Positions 11,801-23,533 of a DNA stretch of 64,000 bases are shown here, piece by piece. The notes under the pieces are model-generated. The model saw nothing but the letters and a program-made list of their open reading frames with translations, was not told where the DNA came from and did not search any database. The stretch covers positions 531,438,751-531,502,750 of the forward strand of contig VDFB02193867.1 in assembly GCA_007258455.2 (NCBI GenBank). Reading direction: 5' to 3'. Origin of the DNA: Sequoia sempervirens (lineage: Eukaryota > Streptophyta > Pinopsida > Cupressales > Cupressaceae). The position numbers and the translations under genes are program-made. The first letter of the stretch is position 1, and the number at the start of each line of letters is the position of its first letter.

Positions 11801-12517
11801 ATGATGAATAAAATCATAGAATTACAGGTAGCCCTAAGGGCGAGTGAGGATGGTGCTATGGCTAAACACAATGAGGTGGTTGACACTGTTTTGAGGCATT
11901 TAAATGAGAAGGTTGATTCTAGATTGTCAGCTATACATTCTTTATATTCTTTATTCTTGGGTGGAATACAAAACATTAATAGAGATCGGGAAGTGGTTCT
12001 ACCTCTGGTTGAGAAGTGGATCCCTTGGGCCACTGATTTAGATGTTATGTTTAAGGCTTCCAGATTTGATGTAAATAACAAGCCCCAGTCATTAAAGCCT
12101 ACTCAAATCTTTGTGAAATCATTGAAGGGATTCCAGGCCCTGCCTGATGACTTGAGTAGGAAAATTAGAGAACTAGTAAAGAGTTTTGATGATTGGAATG
12201 ACACTTTTCTGTCAGATGTAATAGATGCACAAGGAAATATTAAGACACTGCAGCAATGGAAAGATAGGGTAGAAGAGGTTATTAATGCACAAATCAAATT
12301 GATTTGTGATGACTCAGACCATGACTTGTTGGTAAGCAGCATGGATAAAATGATTAATACCAGCATGTTCTTAGAGTCATTTGAGAGGGAGGCCAACCAG
12401 GTTGCGGTGAAATTCACACCTTACAATACCAAGGTGAGGGAGGTAGTGAATTTTAATTGGCCAACGGATGAGGAATATCAGAATTGGGTGGACAAGTACT
12501 TAACCAAAGAGGAGTGA
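8876..12517 (+). pseudogene. ORF X: long unrecognised transposon-linked gene, broken by TAG stops
   Basis: The ATG at 8876 has a strong plant context. Joining compatible frames gives about 1,200 codons, with frame changes near 9230, 10300 and 11680. I count twelve in-frame TAG (9098, 9754, 9835, 10791, 11019, 11028, 11052, 11484, 11568, 11589, 11723, 11798), two TGA (9922, 10548) and no TAA. The first half looks globular, with aromatic-rich helices. The middle (10569-10900) is basic and hydrophilic. The last part (11801-12517, 238 intact codons) is helical and acidic, without membrane segments. I recognise no catalytic motif. An aromatic helical block (about 9500-9720) faintly resembles ORF Y. 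After flipping contig A it would lie downstream of integrase on the pol strand, like the extra ORFs known in large plant gypsy elements. Confidence 0.55.
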
Positions 12518-13125
12518 AACGGTGTCTATTACTGGCAACTGACAGCTTAGCAGTTATATTATAACTGATTATGGTTTTTTTCCATGACGGCTTTAGGCAT
12601 AGGTTCCGAGGTGTAACAAATGTTGCAGCTATTGTGTAATGAGTAGAAATCAATGAAAAGATGCTCCGAGACTTGGTGGTTTTGATCATAGTTTTGAATT
12701 GGCACATAGCGGTCCAATTGACCGGTGACGTGTAATTTCTGGCTCGATGCTTGTTGCTCCTTCATTTTCTATAAGAAGGATTTCAAGGCCAGAAATAAGG
12801 GTTGGCAAGTCATATATTTTGAAGGTCGAGTCTAGGTATAGTTGCAGAGTAAATTGTAAGAACCTTTTTGAATGTTAAGGCAATTTAGGTTTGGGGTTAT
12901 CTTGTAATGGGTTTTAAAGTTATGGAGATTTGATGTTTCATAAGCAGCACTAGCATTTGAGCTATGATGTTATATCTGGAGCTCATGTCTCTCCTCTATA
13001 CAAACATTTCATAATTTTGAATAGAATAATCAAGGATTATGATGTTCATCTCATTGCTCTGATGTGTGTGTTTTTTGTTTTGGCTTTAATTCAAAGAATT
13101 AATTAAAGTGCTTGGATGGAATCAT
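12350..13125 (+). repeat. First copy of a direct duplication (ORF X tail plus 3' flank)
   Basis: The last 150 bp of ORF X and about 600 bp of 3' flank reappear in diverged form at 14225-14800. Shared words include TTTCTATAAGAAGGATTT and GTCTCTCC. Both copies have AATAAAAT- or GAATAGAATAATCAAGG-like sequence near the end, which may be a polyadenylation region. Confidence 0.6.
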
Positions 13126-14224
13126 GGATGGGTATGTTTGTAGAGGGATTTAGTAATAAGTATTGGGTTCCAGGATAGGAATTGACACTATTGTAATGCA
13201 ATATTGTTAGGTATCATGCGTGCTAAGTATTTAAATCTATTGTTGAATCATGAATGTTTGTGAATTTGACTCCCCAATGGTATATGGCACTGATCTAAAT
13301 TGTATGAATTTGTGAAACTCTGTGTCTGTATGTCTTTGCTTAGGGCTTGCCACCAAATTGCAAATAAAATGACTATCATAAGTTACAAAATAATGTTGTA
13401 ATCATCTCATGCTCCAAGTAGTTGATATTATTGGTGAAAGGCCAATTCATTTTAGTGGTATCCTATTATGTTGAGCTATTTGTGGGATTATCTGTGAATC
13501 AAGCACGATTTTATGAGCTTGGTGTAGAGACTACAAACACATTATAGGGACTGCCCTCCCGGTCTCTATGAGCCCAAAGTGTAGGAGGTTATTATTAAAA
13601 TCCTCTTCAGTTGGTCCAATTCCTTCGAGCTACCTTTGATTGGAATTGGCAATTCCATAGGTAGATTAGAAGACCAACCTGGTTTACAGGAAAAAGCACC
13701 AGCATGATTGATTTCATATTATATGTGTTGAAGACTTTAGAATTTCAATTACATTAATTTATGGATATGTTGTATCTATAACACTACAAAACCATATGCT
13801 CTTTGCATTTACACTTGCATTTAGAAATACACATTTATATACATAGATATATTTCCTTTTTAATGATATACGTACTTTATTGTTCTAGGAGAGCATCTAG
13901 TAATTGCATTTACATTTACATTTAAAATACATATACATATATGTGTGTGTGTGTGTATGTATATCATTTATATTCAATGTTCGTAAACAAACCAATAGGG
14001 TTTGCACATGGATAAAAATTCATAAAATCATATCTCCCACATGTTTTGTTGAAACCTACAATCTCTATTCATGCATCCTACAATTACAATAGTATCCATG
14101 GGGCCTCTTACACAAGTTATAGTAATCACAAAAAAGTGTAAGAGCCCCTTTATATCATGTTTGGACTACAAACCCTCAAAAATAGGGTAACTTAGATTAT
14201 GATTTGTTGGTGTGAGTTGTATGG
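13126..14224. other. Non-coding stretch between the two duplicate copies
   Basis: I see no gene. A (TG)n microsatellite embedded in ATATACATATA lies at about 13925-13965. A hairpin is at 14100-14148, with arms GGGGCCTCTTACAC and GTGTAAGAGCCCC separated by about 22 bases; one base is unpaired. A TAA or TGA terminator role is not implied. Confidence 0.5.
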
Positions 14225-14805
14225 ATTAAATCATTAGCACCAGCTCATTCTGGAGTCTTTTGAAAGAGAAGCCAACGTGGCGCTTAAGTACAAACCTTAT
14301 AGTGTCAAGGTGAATGAGGTGATAAATTTTGGATTTGGCCAACTAATGAAGAGCATAAGGCATCTAATCTGGTCAGACATCGGTGCTTTCTAGTCTCGGA
14401 GCGATTGTTTGCTCCTCCATTTTCTATAAGAAGGATTTGAAGGCCAGAAGTACAGGTTAGCAAGTTAGATATTTTGGTCGAGTCTAGATGAAGTTGCAGA
14501 GCAAATTGTAAAGTCTGATGGTTTTAGGGAAAATGCAATTTAGGTTTTGAGTCATTCTGTAGTAGGTTTTGAATTCATGGGGATTTGATGTTTTATGACA
14601 GTACTGGCATTTGAATTGATATGATTAATTCAAACTCATGTCTCTCCATTGTACAAGCATAGCTGAATTTTCAATAAAATGATCAAGGGTTGTTTTGTTC
14701 ATCTCACCGTTGTGGTGTGTATGATTCTTGTTTTAGGTTTAATTCATGAATTAATTAAAATGCTTTGTGCTGGGATTGTAGGTGGATATGTTCATATAAA
14801 GCTAT
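14225..14805 (+). repeat. Second, diverged copy of the ORF X tail and 3' flank
   Basis: The start resembles the end of ORF X (encoding a segment like LESFEREAN, here with substitutions and no long frame). The rest follows 12740-13120. Divergence is well above that between the two LTRs of element 1, so the duplication looks older than the insertion, or belongs to the family structure. Confidence 0.6.
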
Positions 14806-14826
14806 TTTATTTTTTCTATCTTATCT

Positions 14827-14926
14827 NNNNNNNNNNNNNNNNNNNNNNNNNNNNNNNNNNNNNNNNNNNNNNNNNNNNNNNNNNNNNNNNNNNNNNNNNN
14901 NNNNNNNNNNNNNNNNNNNNNNNNNN
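14827..14926. other. Assembly gap (100 N)
   Basis: Exactly 100 N between contigs A and B. The base after the gap is the first base of the right arm of the inverted repeat. Confidence 0.98.
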
Positions 14927-17267
14927 AAGGCTTCTCCTAAGATCAAATTTGTAAACAAACTAGGGCTACCCAAAACGAAATTACAGTAGAATTTTGCAAT
15001 TTCCCAAAATTCAAAAGAACCAGTAACCCTAGAACCTTAATCCAGAAAATCATTGACCAACACAAAACAACCCTCCACAAGAATCACATTCAAACAGAAA
15101 CAGTGATAAAGAAAGTAACTCACGGGATTTCGTGCCCTGCAGAAAATCAAACCTTGCTGTAATTACTTTGAAAAAACTCTATCTTTGGCTTTGGACCGCT
15201 TCGAAAACACTTGAATGCCCTTGTGGTGAAGATAGCCTGAAATTAAATACTTAGAATTTATGAGAAATGGCCAAAAGACATCTTGTCTGCCATTAAAGCT
15301 TACTTGCACGCCGCGCCAACGACTTCGATTGTATTTGACAAAAATTTAAATCTTCACCGTCGATCTCTTGTTTCTGTCAGATTATCGAATAGTCACCTTC
15401 AAAGAAGCTGACAACATCTCCACGTCATTATCAAGGACTCACCATAATATGAAATGCCAAAAAAATACACATGGCGCCCGCCTGCAATATCACAATCATT
15501 AAACTCCCTTCAATTTGGGATCACGTGATAGTGGGCAACCGTTGATTCCCTTCATCGATGATCACAATCATACATAATAGGGAGTAGCATCAATACCTAT
15601 CCGTCGAGCAACTTTTTTCAACAAGGTTAAAACATCACTGTTGATCATGAGCACGTGCATCTCACATGTGGTTTAGTAACCTACTCCATAATGCACTAAA
15701 GTCTGACACACATATTAAACACTTCTTTTTTACTCTTTTCAGCATCGACAAATTGGGACACATCGCACCCGCCCGTGATATTGCAATCACCAAACAGCCA
15801 GCAGAGGTGTCATCGCAAGATTGCGGGGAACGGTCAAAATCAACCATAAGGAAATCGACGATCATCAAAATAACCCCTGCAAAACATTAAAAATACTTAG
15901 AAGAAAATAAGGGGAAAGGGACACCACCTAGGGCAATGACAGTCGATGACTCAATGTTGTTTTAAAAGCGTGAGGCACAGACCGACCCAGACTTTAATAA
16001 ATAAAAGGGGCAGGCAAAATATTTAGCATTTTTATTAAAAAGGGGCCTAGCCTAGACGATTCAATGGGACATAAGTTGTTTTTAGAACCCCTCCTCTAAA
16101 GGTAACAACAGAAAAGACCCAACCCAAAGATAGAACACCAAGGTTTCATGGAAGCAAAGCAAAATTCCAGCCCTAGGTACCTTCTGAATAATCAAGACAA
16201 ACTAGTAACAAAAGGAAACCAAGGACTTAAATTTGAGGCTCCATCAGATCCAACTATTAAACTACATGAGAAATAAATGAAAACAGTAAATGCATATGTA
16301 TGTGTATTTGTAAATGTAGGTGTAAAATAAATAAGAATAATGAAAATTATAAAAGAATATAAGGAAAGGTCTCCTCCCTTCTTGGTAGTGATAACCTCCT
16401 CTACACACAACCCTTAAAAATTATGAATAGAGGAATATAATCTTTGAAGAACTCAAAGTTGACTCTCTCCTACTTGATGCAATTAGTCATTTTATCCTTA
16501 CAAACATTTATAGGGATTACTAGAGGCACATAGACCAATTCTTCATAATAGAAGAATTTGATCATACTTTTTCAATGATGGCATTATGAGAAAACCTTAG
16601 GTTAAATGAATAATTCCTAGCTAAGTTCTTTAAATCATGTCCAACCGTATAAGAAGACATTGCTATGTGTACGGATTACCATGGAGAAAGGCTAGTCTTT
16701 GGGCTTCCTTTTCATCCAATCATCCTACTTAAAACATACCAAAATCTCCTAGCAATTAGACATAGGAAGATTTAATATGACAAAAAATTTATTGCCAAAG
16801 CATAAACTTATGACGACAGGGCCCTGAGTACACACTTTCGCTCCCGTTAACCCACTTAGACATATGGAAATTAAATGTTAATTTTCTTCTATTTTTAGTC
16901 ATGTAGGTGTCAATAAACCACTTGGTGGTGTTTCCCTTCAAGTTTATTTACTTGAATGAAGAACAAAAGTCCTTTGGTTACAATTAGAGAATACATTTGA
17001 GGCCTTGGTTGTGTAACTGGTGGACCATAGTCACATTTAACACTTATTACAAAGTTTGGGAGTTAAAATGTTAAGTAGATTTGATTTGTGATGGACACAT
17101 TTATAGTGGCAACAATGGCTTGCAATCTATCAAGACTTGATTACCTTATAACTGTGAGAGTTAGCAATGAAATGATAGATTAATCATAATGTCACCTTAG
17201 GATCACATCACCATGAAGAACTTCATCAACATCCTTACAAAGTCACGAGGTACCACCAAATAGGTAT

Positions 17268-18692
17268 TTGTCAGATTTTTCTTCCTCGAGCGAGGGAAAT
17301 TCAGGAAGAGAAGAGGAAAGCGAGACATGTACTATGTCTAAAAGAGGGAGATCAACTAGAGGTCAAAAGATTAGAAGAAAATTCTGTAAACACATGGAAT
17401 TTTTTCTTGCTGAAAGGGGGTCATGTTCTTATGATGATGAGAGCATAGGCAATGTCGAGGTGCCCTTGAGGTACAAACATCTACGTAAAAAATGGGTACC
17501 CAAGGAACTTCCTCCAATAAACACCGATTTTTGTGTCAACGAGAGGATATATTGCATAACACCATCATCATTACATGGTTTGGGCCTATTTTGCATGGAC
17601 GAATAAAGGTCTATTACGACAAAGTTACTGAATTGATGAAGTAGGTTGGACCCTGTTACAGTTACAAACATTGGATGCAACTGGTTCGATATACACGAAG
17701 TATGCATAGGTATGCACTGTCAGCAAATTATATACAACTAAAAGATAAGGATCAAAATAAAGGAGTGGCTATGTACATTGACGGAAGTGAAAAGCATTAG
17801 GGAATATTGCAGGGTTTATAAATAGTACACGTCTTGGGTCAACAAATAAGGAACCCAATTGCATATTGAGGCCAAGGGAAACCATGTATTTGTATGTGTG
17901 ATAAAATCAACAGGGGAAAGAGTTGCTAATCGATTACAATTTGAATGGCTTGGTTACAAACATAGTTACTATGGGGGTGGTATGTACTATGTACCATTTT
18001 ACCCAACCTCCAATTAATGACTCCAATATACCATTTTATTCTTATGTTTTTTTAGAAGTCTATTGGTTTCATTTTGGTAATGTTTTTATATATTTAATTT
18101 TAGTCATAGGGGGACATTGATGTCATATGGAGAAGGATCTGGCCCAGACACAGATCGTGATGTATCTTCAGGTGCTTCTACCCGACAGGTTTACCTCATT
18201 GTAATTGTACAAATTAGATACGAGAAAAATGTTTTATTATTATGTTTTTTTCATAAGTTTTTTTGGGTTAATTTCGATAATGTTTTAATATTCTTGTTGC
18301 AGTCAATTGATCAGGGGAAAGGTACCAGCAGTAGAGGAGAGCATCCAAAGTGAGGTGCAGTCAATATTTTTTGATGATGACATGGCTTATTCAGCAAACC
18401 CTTTCGATACGATAAAGAAGCTCATGAAAATATGCAATGAAGAAATGACTTAGTTGATGTTCAAAATGCCTCAAACAGATGAGATAAGAGAGAGGGTTAA
18501 AGTATTGACAGAGAGATTACAAAACTTGCAAGTAAGCTGTCATGAGGTCTTTAATTATAACATAAGTTCATTCATGGTTTTATATTTTGTACTCTTTTAT
18601 GTCATGAACTAAAATATGTGTTGTTTTTATAGGGTTATTTGCCTCCTCATGATGCTCCTCGCCATGATCAGGGTACTGCAAGTGCTTCCTGA
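17268..18692 (+). pseudogene. SET-domain-like gene with introns, decayed; carried by the CACTA-like element
   Basis: A basic N-terminal region (17334-17520) leads to HGLGLFCMD at about 17575, then GNIAGFINST followed by KEPNC at about 17810-17865, and GKELLIDYNLNG at about 17908-17945. These match the start, the NHS-PN-like motif and the GEE.DY motif of SET lysine methyltransferase domains, with replacements at key places. Plausible introns are 18189-18302 (CAG then GTTTAC, ending TTGTTGCAG) and 18532-18632 (GTAAGC, ending TTTATAG). The middle exon is helical and contains a TAG. The last exon ends at TGA 18690. Several stops and a frameshift near 17600 make it a pseudogene. It runs opposite to the surrounding gypsy pol. 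Capture of host genes by CACTA elements is well known, and that is the likely origin. Confidence 0.6.
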
Positions 18693-18840
18693 GGAGTAAG
18701 GGTTGGTACAAGTGTCCATCCTGATCTTCCTATGCATACATCACATTATCTGACCAATATGCAGTTTGTATGTATGATCAGTCATCAGTCTCTGCAATGG
18801 TACATTTCCACAAATAATTTTTTTTTAAAATTTGCTTCTT

Positions 18841-19433
18841 CATCACAATTTCGACGCCAACCACCGACGAAAACCACTGACGAATCAACAGAAAGGCTCG
18901 GCGAAGTTGCTATAGCTACGACGAAGATTTCATTGTAACTCCTTGCACATTTCATCGCAATTTCAACAATCTTTCAGCGTTGCTACCACGCCACTCCTTG
19001 CACATTTTGTCGCAATTACAACAAACTTTTGGTGTTCTTCCGACGCTACTCCTTGCTATTTTCTTCGCAAAGTCAATGAACTCTTGGTGTTGTTTCAATG
19101 CTACTACTTAGATATTTCGTCACACATTCGATGAACGTTTGGTGTTGTTTCAACACTACTCCTTGCCCATTTCATCAAACTGGAGACGAACTTCTGGTGT
19201 AATTTGTCGGTGGAAACAAAAAGTTTTCATCGATATTCTGATGGATGTCCAAGGCATTTCACAATGCTGTCGACCGATGATTCTTTGTCGTTACTTCAAC
19301 GTTTAATTCGTCATCAGACGTTCGACAAAAAAATAGCGATGGAAAGATTTTCGCCATTTTGTCGCTCTTTCGACAAAGATTTGTCGAGTGACCGACGAAC
19401 TGCAGTCAGAAAATGGTGTCAAATTCAGTAGTG
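18841..19433 (-). mobile_element. CACTA-like terminus inserted in the integrase tail (contig B)
   Basis: Read on the minus strand, integrase homology runs to TLNG and is then replaced by CACTACTGAATTTGACACC starting at 19433. The expected last residues of a Ty3 integrase tail are missing. The next 600 bp are filled with TTCGTCGG, TTTGTCGC and CGACGAA words, the subterminal repeats expected of a CACTA element. The far terminus and the target duplication were not located, so the element's extent is unknown. Confidence 0.6.
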
Positions 19434-19434
19434 C

Positions 19435-20770
19435 CATTTAGAGTACTTAGTTTGAAAGTATTTTCCCCTAGGATCTCAACAATTTGATAAGGACCTAGCC
19501 AGAGTTTGTTAAATTTTTGGTGGTTGCCCTTCTTTTCATTGGCTTTATCCCATAACAATAGAAGGTCAGATATCCTAAAAGCTTTGATTTTGGCTCTTTT
19601 GTCAAACCAACATTTGACAACAACCTGGTGCCTAAAGAATTGTTGCAATGCGACATCTCTCTGTTCTTCTAATTTCAACAAAGCAACCAATCTTACTTCT
19701 ATCCTATTGTTACTAGAGTAGAATTTTTGCATGAACTCAAGGATAGGTATTTGCAGATGGATAGGAAAGATAGGCTCTTGGCCATATACCAGCTTGAACG
19801 GTGAGGTGTTTAAAGCAGCCTTAATCCTAGTCCTATCTTCCCATAATGCGAATCTTAGCTGGGTATGCTAGTCTCTAGGGTTATGCTCTAACAGTTTCTT
19901 AATTACCCCTAAGAGATTCTTATTGGTTGACTCTGCAACTCCATTGCCTTGTGGGTAATAATTTGAAGAATATTTCAAAACAACTTTGTGATCATATGCC
20001 CAAGAAATAAACTCAGCAGAAGAAAAGGTAGAGCCATTGTCACATACCAGAGCAAAGGGTACCCCAAACCTTGTAGTGATGCACTCGATGAGGAACTTGA
20101 TCACTACCTCTGTTGTGCTATTTTTGCAGGGTATAGCCTCTATCCACCTCATGCAATAGTCAGTAGCAGTCAAGATAAAATTGTGTCCTATAGAAGAATT
20201 TGGGTTAATCACCTCAATAAAATCTAGTGCCCACTGGAAAAATGGCCTTACCTCGTAGACGGGCTGCAAAGGCATGGCCGAATGGCATTCCCTTGGTGCA
20301 GAAGTCTAAAAAATGTGACATGTTCTCACATGCTGATGGGAATCTTTGAATACACAAGGCCAATAATAACCAGAATAGAGGATTTGATGTACCAAAGAAT
20401 CTGCAAACCCATGACCAGTGCCATGTTTCCCATGAAAGTCAGAGATCACATGTTTACCCTCTTGATGATTGAGGCATCTCAGGTATAATCCTTCTAAATT
20501 CTTCCTATATAGCAACCCTCCTTTGAGCATGTAATGAGAACTCTTGAGTCTCAGGGCTCTCCTTTGAGTTGCATTCATTCCCTCTGGACACCGATTATGG
20601 AGCATTAAGCAAATGGTATCAGCATACCAAGGGTCGTTAGAGAAAGACTGGGTCATGTATTGCTGACAGATGATGTTGTCACCGGCATTCATGACGGACT
20701 GAGATAAGCCTGTACCCATGACTAATTTCATAGGGTGTATCTCTAGATCAAATTCTTGCAGGATGGCCAT
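19435..20770 (-). pseudogene. Integrase of element 1
   Basis: Integrase inserts the element's DNA copy into the host genome. The zinc-binding region (20500-20306) shows KHGTGHGFADS with a later C..C (HVRTC). The core (20275-19868) shows DFIEV, CDNGSTF and GNGVAESTNKN, so the D, D and E positions are all present. The C-terminal region (19732-19435) ends in the LWLGPYQIVE block and is cut at the CACTA junction. A gap of about 130 codons between 19868 and 19732 and several stops interrupt the frame. All pieces are in one frame, so this domain has decayed by substitutions more than by indels. Confidence 0.85.
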
Positions 20771-20779
20771 CCATTTGCC

Positions 20780-22217
20780 TCTCCTTTCTCCCAGCTCTCT
20801 CTACATGAGTAGGGACTTCACAGCTGCATTAGGAACTACAACAATGATTTGGCTTCAAAGAATATAATGTTGAAACTTCTTGACAACTCGAACCAGTGAA
20901 AAAGATTCCTTCTCAAAAGATGGGTATTTGATTTCCACATTTTTGAATGGGGAGCTCATAAAAGCAATCGGTCTCTCCTCTGCCTCTTCTTTTCATTGAG
21001 TTAAAATAGCCATGCATGAATGCTCAGAGGAAAAAGAGTAAATGTAGAATGGCTTGAGGTAGTTGGGGCTGGTAAGCATGGGTGCTTCTAAAATGGATCG
21101 CTTGACTTGCGCAAATGCGACCTTTGCCTCCTCAGTCCACTCTATTTTGGTGTCCTTCTTCATCATTTCATTGAGTGGCTTTACGATTTCAGCAAAGCCT
21201 ATAATGAATTTTCTCATGAAATTGATCTTCTCGAAGAAAGACCTCATTTCTTTCTTGCTTCATGGCCTGGTGATGTTTAGAATCGACTCGACTCGATCTG
21301 GGTCGATTGAAATCCCTCTTTCAGAAATTATGTGTCCCAACAGTTTCCCTTCATAAACCCTGAACACACATTTTTTTTTGATTCAATGAGACTCCATACC
21401 GGATGCATCTCTCAATAACTTTGGCTAAGTCCATAGCATGATTCAATCAGTCCTTGGAGAACATTGTCAGGTCATCCATATAGACAATGATGCACTTACC
21501 GATTAAGTCCTTAAACGCTATGTCCATGGCATGCTAGAAAGTTTCCCCTGCGTTTATCAGACCGAACGACATCCTCCTATACGTGAATGTTCCCCACTTT
21601 GTAGTGAAGGCGATCTTCATTCTATCTTCACAATCGACCATTACTTGATTATATCTAGAGTAATCATCTAGGAATGATATCATTTGAGATCCGTTGATAG
21701 TCTGCAGAACTTCATCTAGAGAAGGGAGTGGGTAATTATCCTTTTCTGAGGCTCTATTCAAATTTTTGAAGTCGACACACAACCTGATCTCCTTGTTTTT
21801 ATTACGAACTGGGACTAAGTTAGCCACCTAGGTTGAATGGCATACCGGGAAAATTATCCTTTCCAAGAGTAATTTTTGAACCTCTTTATAGATCAATGGT
21901 TCAATCAGAGCATTGATAGGGCTCTGCTTCTGTCAGAAGGGTTTAGCTTTGGGCTTCAAGGGAAGAGTGTGAGTCATAACAGAGGCATCAAATGTCTTTA
22001 AGTCTTCATATCCCCAAGCAATTACATAAATATATTTCTTAAGTGCTACCAATACGTCTTTTCTGATTGCTTCAGGGCAAGGTTTCCCTATGTAGACATT
22101 CCTTTCAGGACTCGAATCAGCTAGGTTGACCATTTCATATTCGCCTCCTTTGTCTTTAGCTGGTACATTCTCTTGAGCCCTTGGATCTAAGTCAAAAATT
22201 CTCTCCAAGGCCACCAT
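20780..22217 (-). pseudogene. Reverse transcriptase and gypsy-type RNase H of element 1
   Basis: The stretch before RT (22217-21930) contains AWGYEDLKTFD. RT proper shows VANLVPVRNKN, LCVDFKNLNRASEKD and FLDDYSRYNQ in 21827-21534, and the catalytic YMDD at about 21490. A T9 run near 21370 marks a frameshift. The connection and RNase H (21247-20800) show EEAKVAFAQVK and an altered catalytic start (PFYIYSFSSE), so the first RNase H Asp seems lost. Stops include TGA where R fits, and a TAG where W fits. The RT motif differs from the LNKACPKD form in elements 2 and 3. Confidence 0.85.
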
Positions 22218-22449
22218 TCCTTGGGAATGTTGTTATTCTTTAAGTTAAAAACTCCTTCTGTATCACATTCCTCAGGGTTCCAATCCCTCTGTTGAACTCA
22301 TCAATAATTTTCCCCTCAAAAATATCTAAGCTTGCTAAGAGAGCCAGAATATGTTGATCATCATTAAAGACTTGAAATTTTGTGATGTTGTCAGGAATTG
22401 CAGGGGTGGAAATTAATTCCACGGAGAATTTCTTGAGGTTGGAGCCTTG

Positions 22450-23432
22450 CATAGGTTCCAGGGTGCAACAACCAATGAATCAACTACCTGATTTTCTTCT
22501 CTAGGGATTAAACTAATCCCAAAGGCATCAAAGTCTTCGATTAGGTTCCATACCCTATTTCTATATGCTACCAGTCTTTTATTGTGACAAGTATACTAGC
22601 TGCGTACTTGCTTGATAACAATTTCTGAATCTCCCTTGACCATCAAGGCTGTGACCTTATGTGCAAACATCAATCCCCATGCCAGAACTTCGTACTCTAC
22701 TACGTTGTTAGTGCATCCAAATTGAGGCCTGTAAGAAGCAAATAAGGTTTTCCCTTTAGGGCTGGTTAGTACAATTCCAACACCACTACCTGTCTTAGAT
22801 TTGGATCCATCAAACATGAGGGTCCACAACTGATCATGAGTTGGAGTTGGTCCTTCAGGAGTTATTGTGGGAATTTGGGTAGAATGAGCCATAGGTAGGG
22901 CTATTTGATCTTTTGCATCAAATGTGAAGGGGAGGTGTTGAACACGTTCCTCAGGTGTAATTTCTAATCCTTGCTTAGTTATATCATCCGGCCTATGGCT
23001 ATCCTTTAGACAATCCCTTGTGCTTTTGGTTAACTTCTCAGGTTCTGACATACTTGTGAGTGTAGGAATGTTGAGCAAGACTTGGGGTTGTTCCACATGA
23101 GTATGCTGGTTAAGACATGTGACTAAGGCCAGTTCAATTTGGGAAGAAATCTCTTTTGGAAGTATCCTAACCCTGGTTAGCATTGTTGCTTCTTTAGCTT
23201 CAAATGAGAAGTGGTCTGCAATGGTCTCAGGGCAACTTGTGCTAGCTTCCTTGTCTTGGGAAACATGATTTAAAATGTCAATGCAAGGTGGACAATTCAA
23301 TTCAAAATGACTTTGGTAGTGTACCCTGCACCAATTAGGGAGTAGGAGACTTTGCAGATCTACACCTTCTCCCAAGACCAGCTGATCTTGTTGTAGTTTT
23401 CTGACTAATGCCTGCTGATTTTCATCAATCAT
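22450..23432 (-). pseudogene. Linker and archaeal-type RNase H upstream of RT (element 1)
   Basis: After a long unrecognised linker (23432-22850) the frame reads LWTLMFDGSKSKTGSGVGIV, TNNVVEYEVLAWGL, VKGDSEIVIKQV, then a TAG, then PREENQVVDSLVV. This is a full archaeal-type RNase H with D, E, D and the last D in place. It lies before RT. In the usual Tat arrangement the second RNase H follows the gypsy RNase H and precedes integrase, as in elements 2 and 3 here. I recall other plant pol proteins with this order, so it is probably a lineage trait. The stretch 22452-22240 downstream reads a short linker (PDNITKFQVFNDDQ) in another frame. Confidence 0.8.
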
Positions 23433-23533
23433 AAGATCAGGGAGCTTTTGTATGGGCAGCTCTTTAGGATCAAGAACTGAAAAGGTTAAAGCTTCTTCTC
23501 TTTTATAAACACCTATCCCAGTTTTGAAGTAGG

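Larger units (their letters stand above)
14927..19546. repeat. Right arm of the 4.6-kb inverted repeat
   Basis: Reverse complement of 4242-8864. Unlike the left arm, it continues without interruption into the rest of the integrase gene at 19547, so contig B is the continuous version of the locus. From 14927 to about 16550 no gene is recognised. The two GGCGGGYG blocks appear here at about 15470-15500 and 15755-15790 in reverse orientation. Confidence 0.9.

Noticed and set aside
14100..14148. A small inverted-repeat transposon or a terminator
   Set aside because: The hairpin is only about 13 bp per arm with a 22-base loop. No target duplication or related copy is seen.
4242..19546. A giant DNA transposon with 4.6-kb terminal inverted repeats
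   Set aside because: The arm ends match contig ends at two N gaps, and one arm begins inside an integrase gene that continues outside the palindrome only on the right side. An assembly overlap explains this better.
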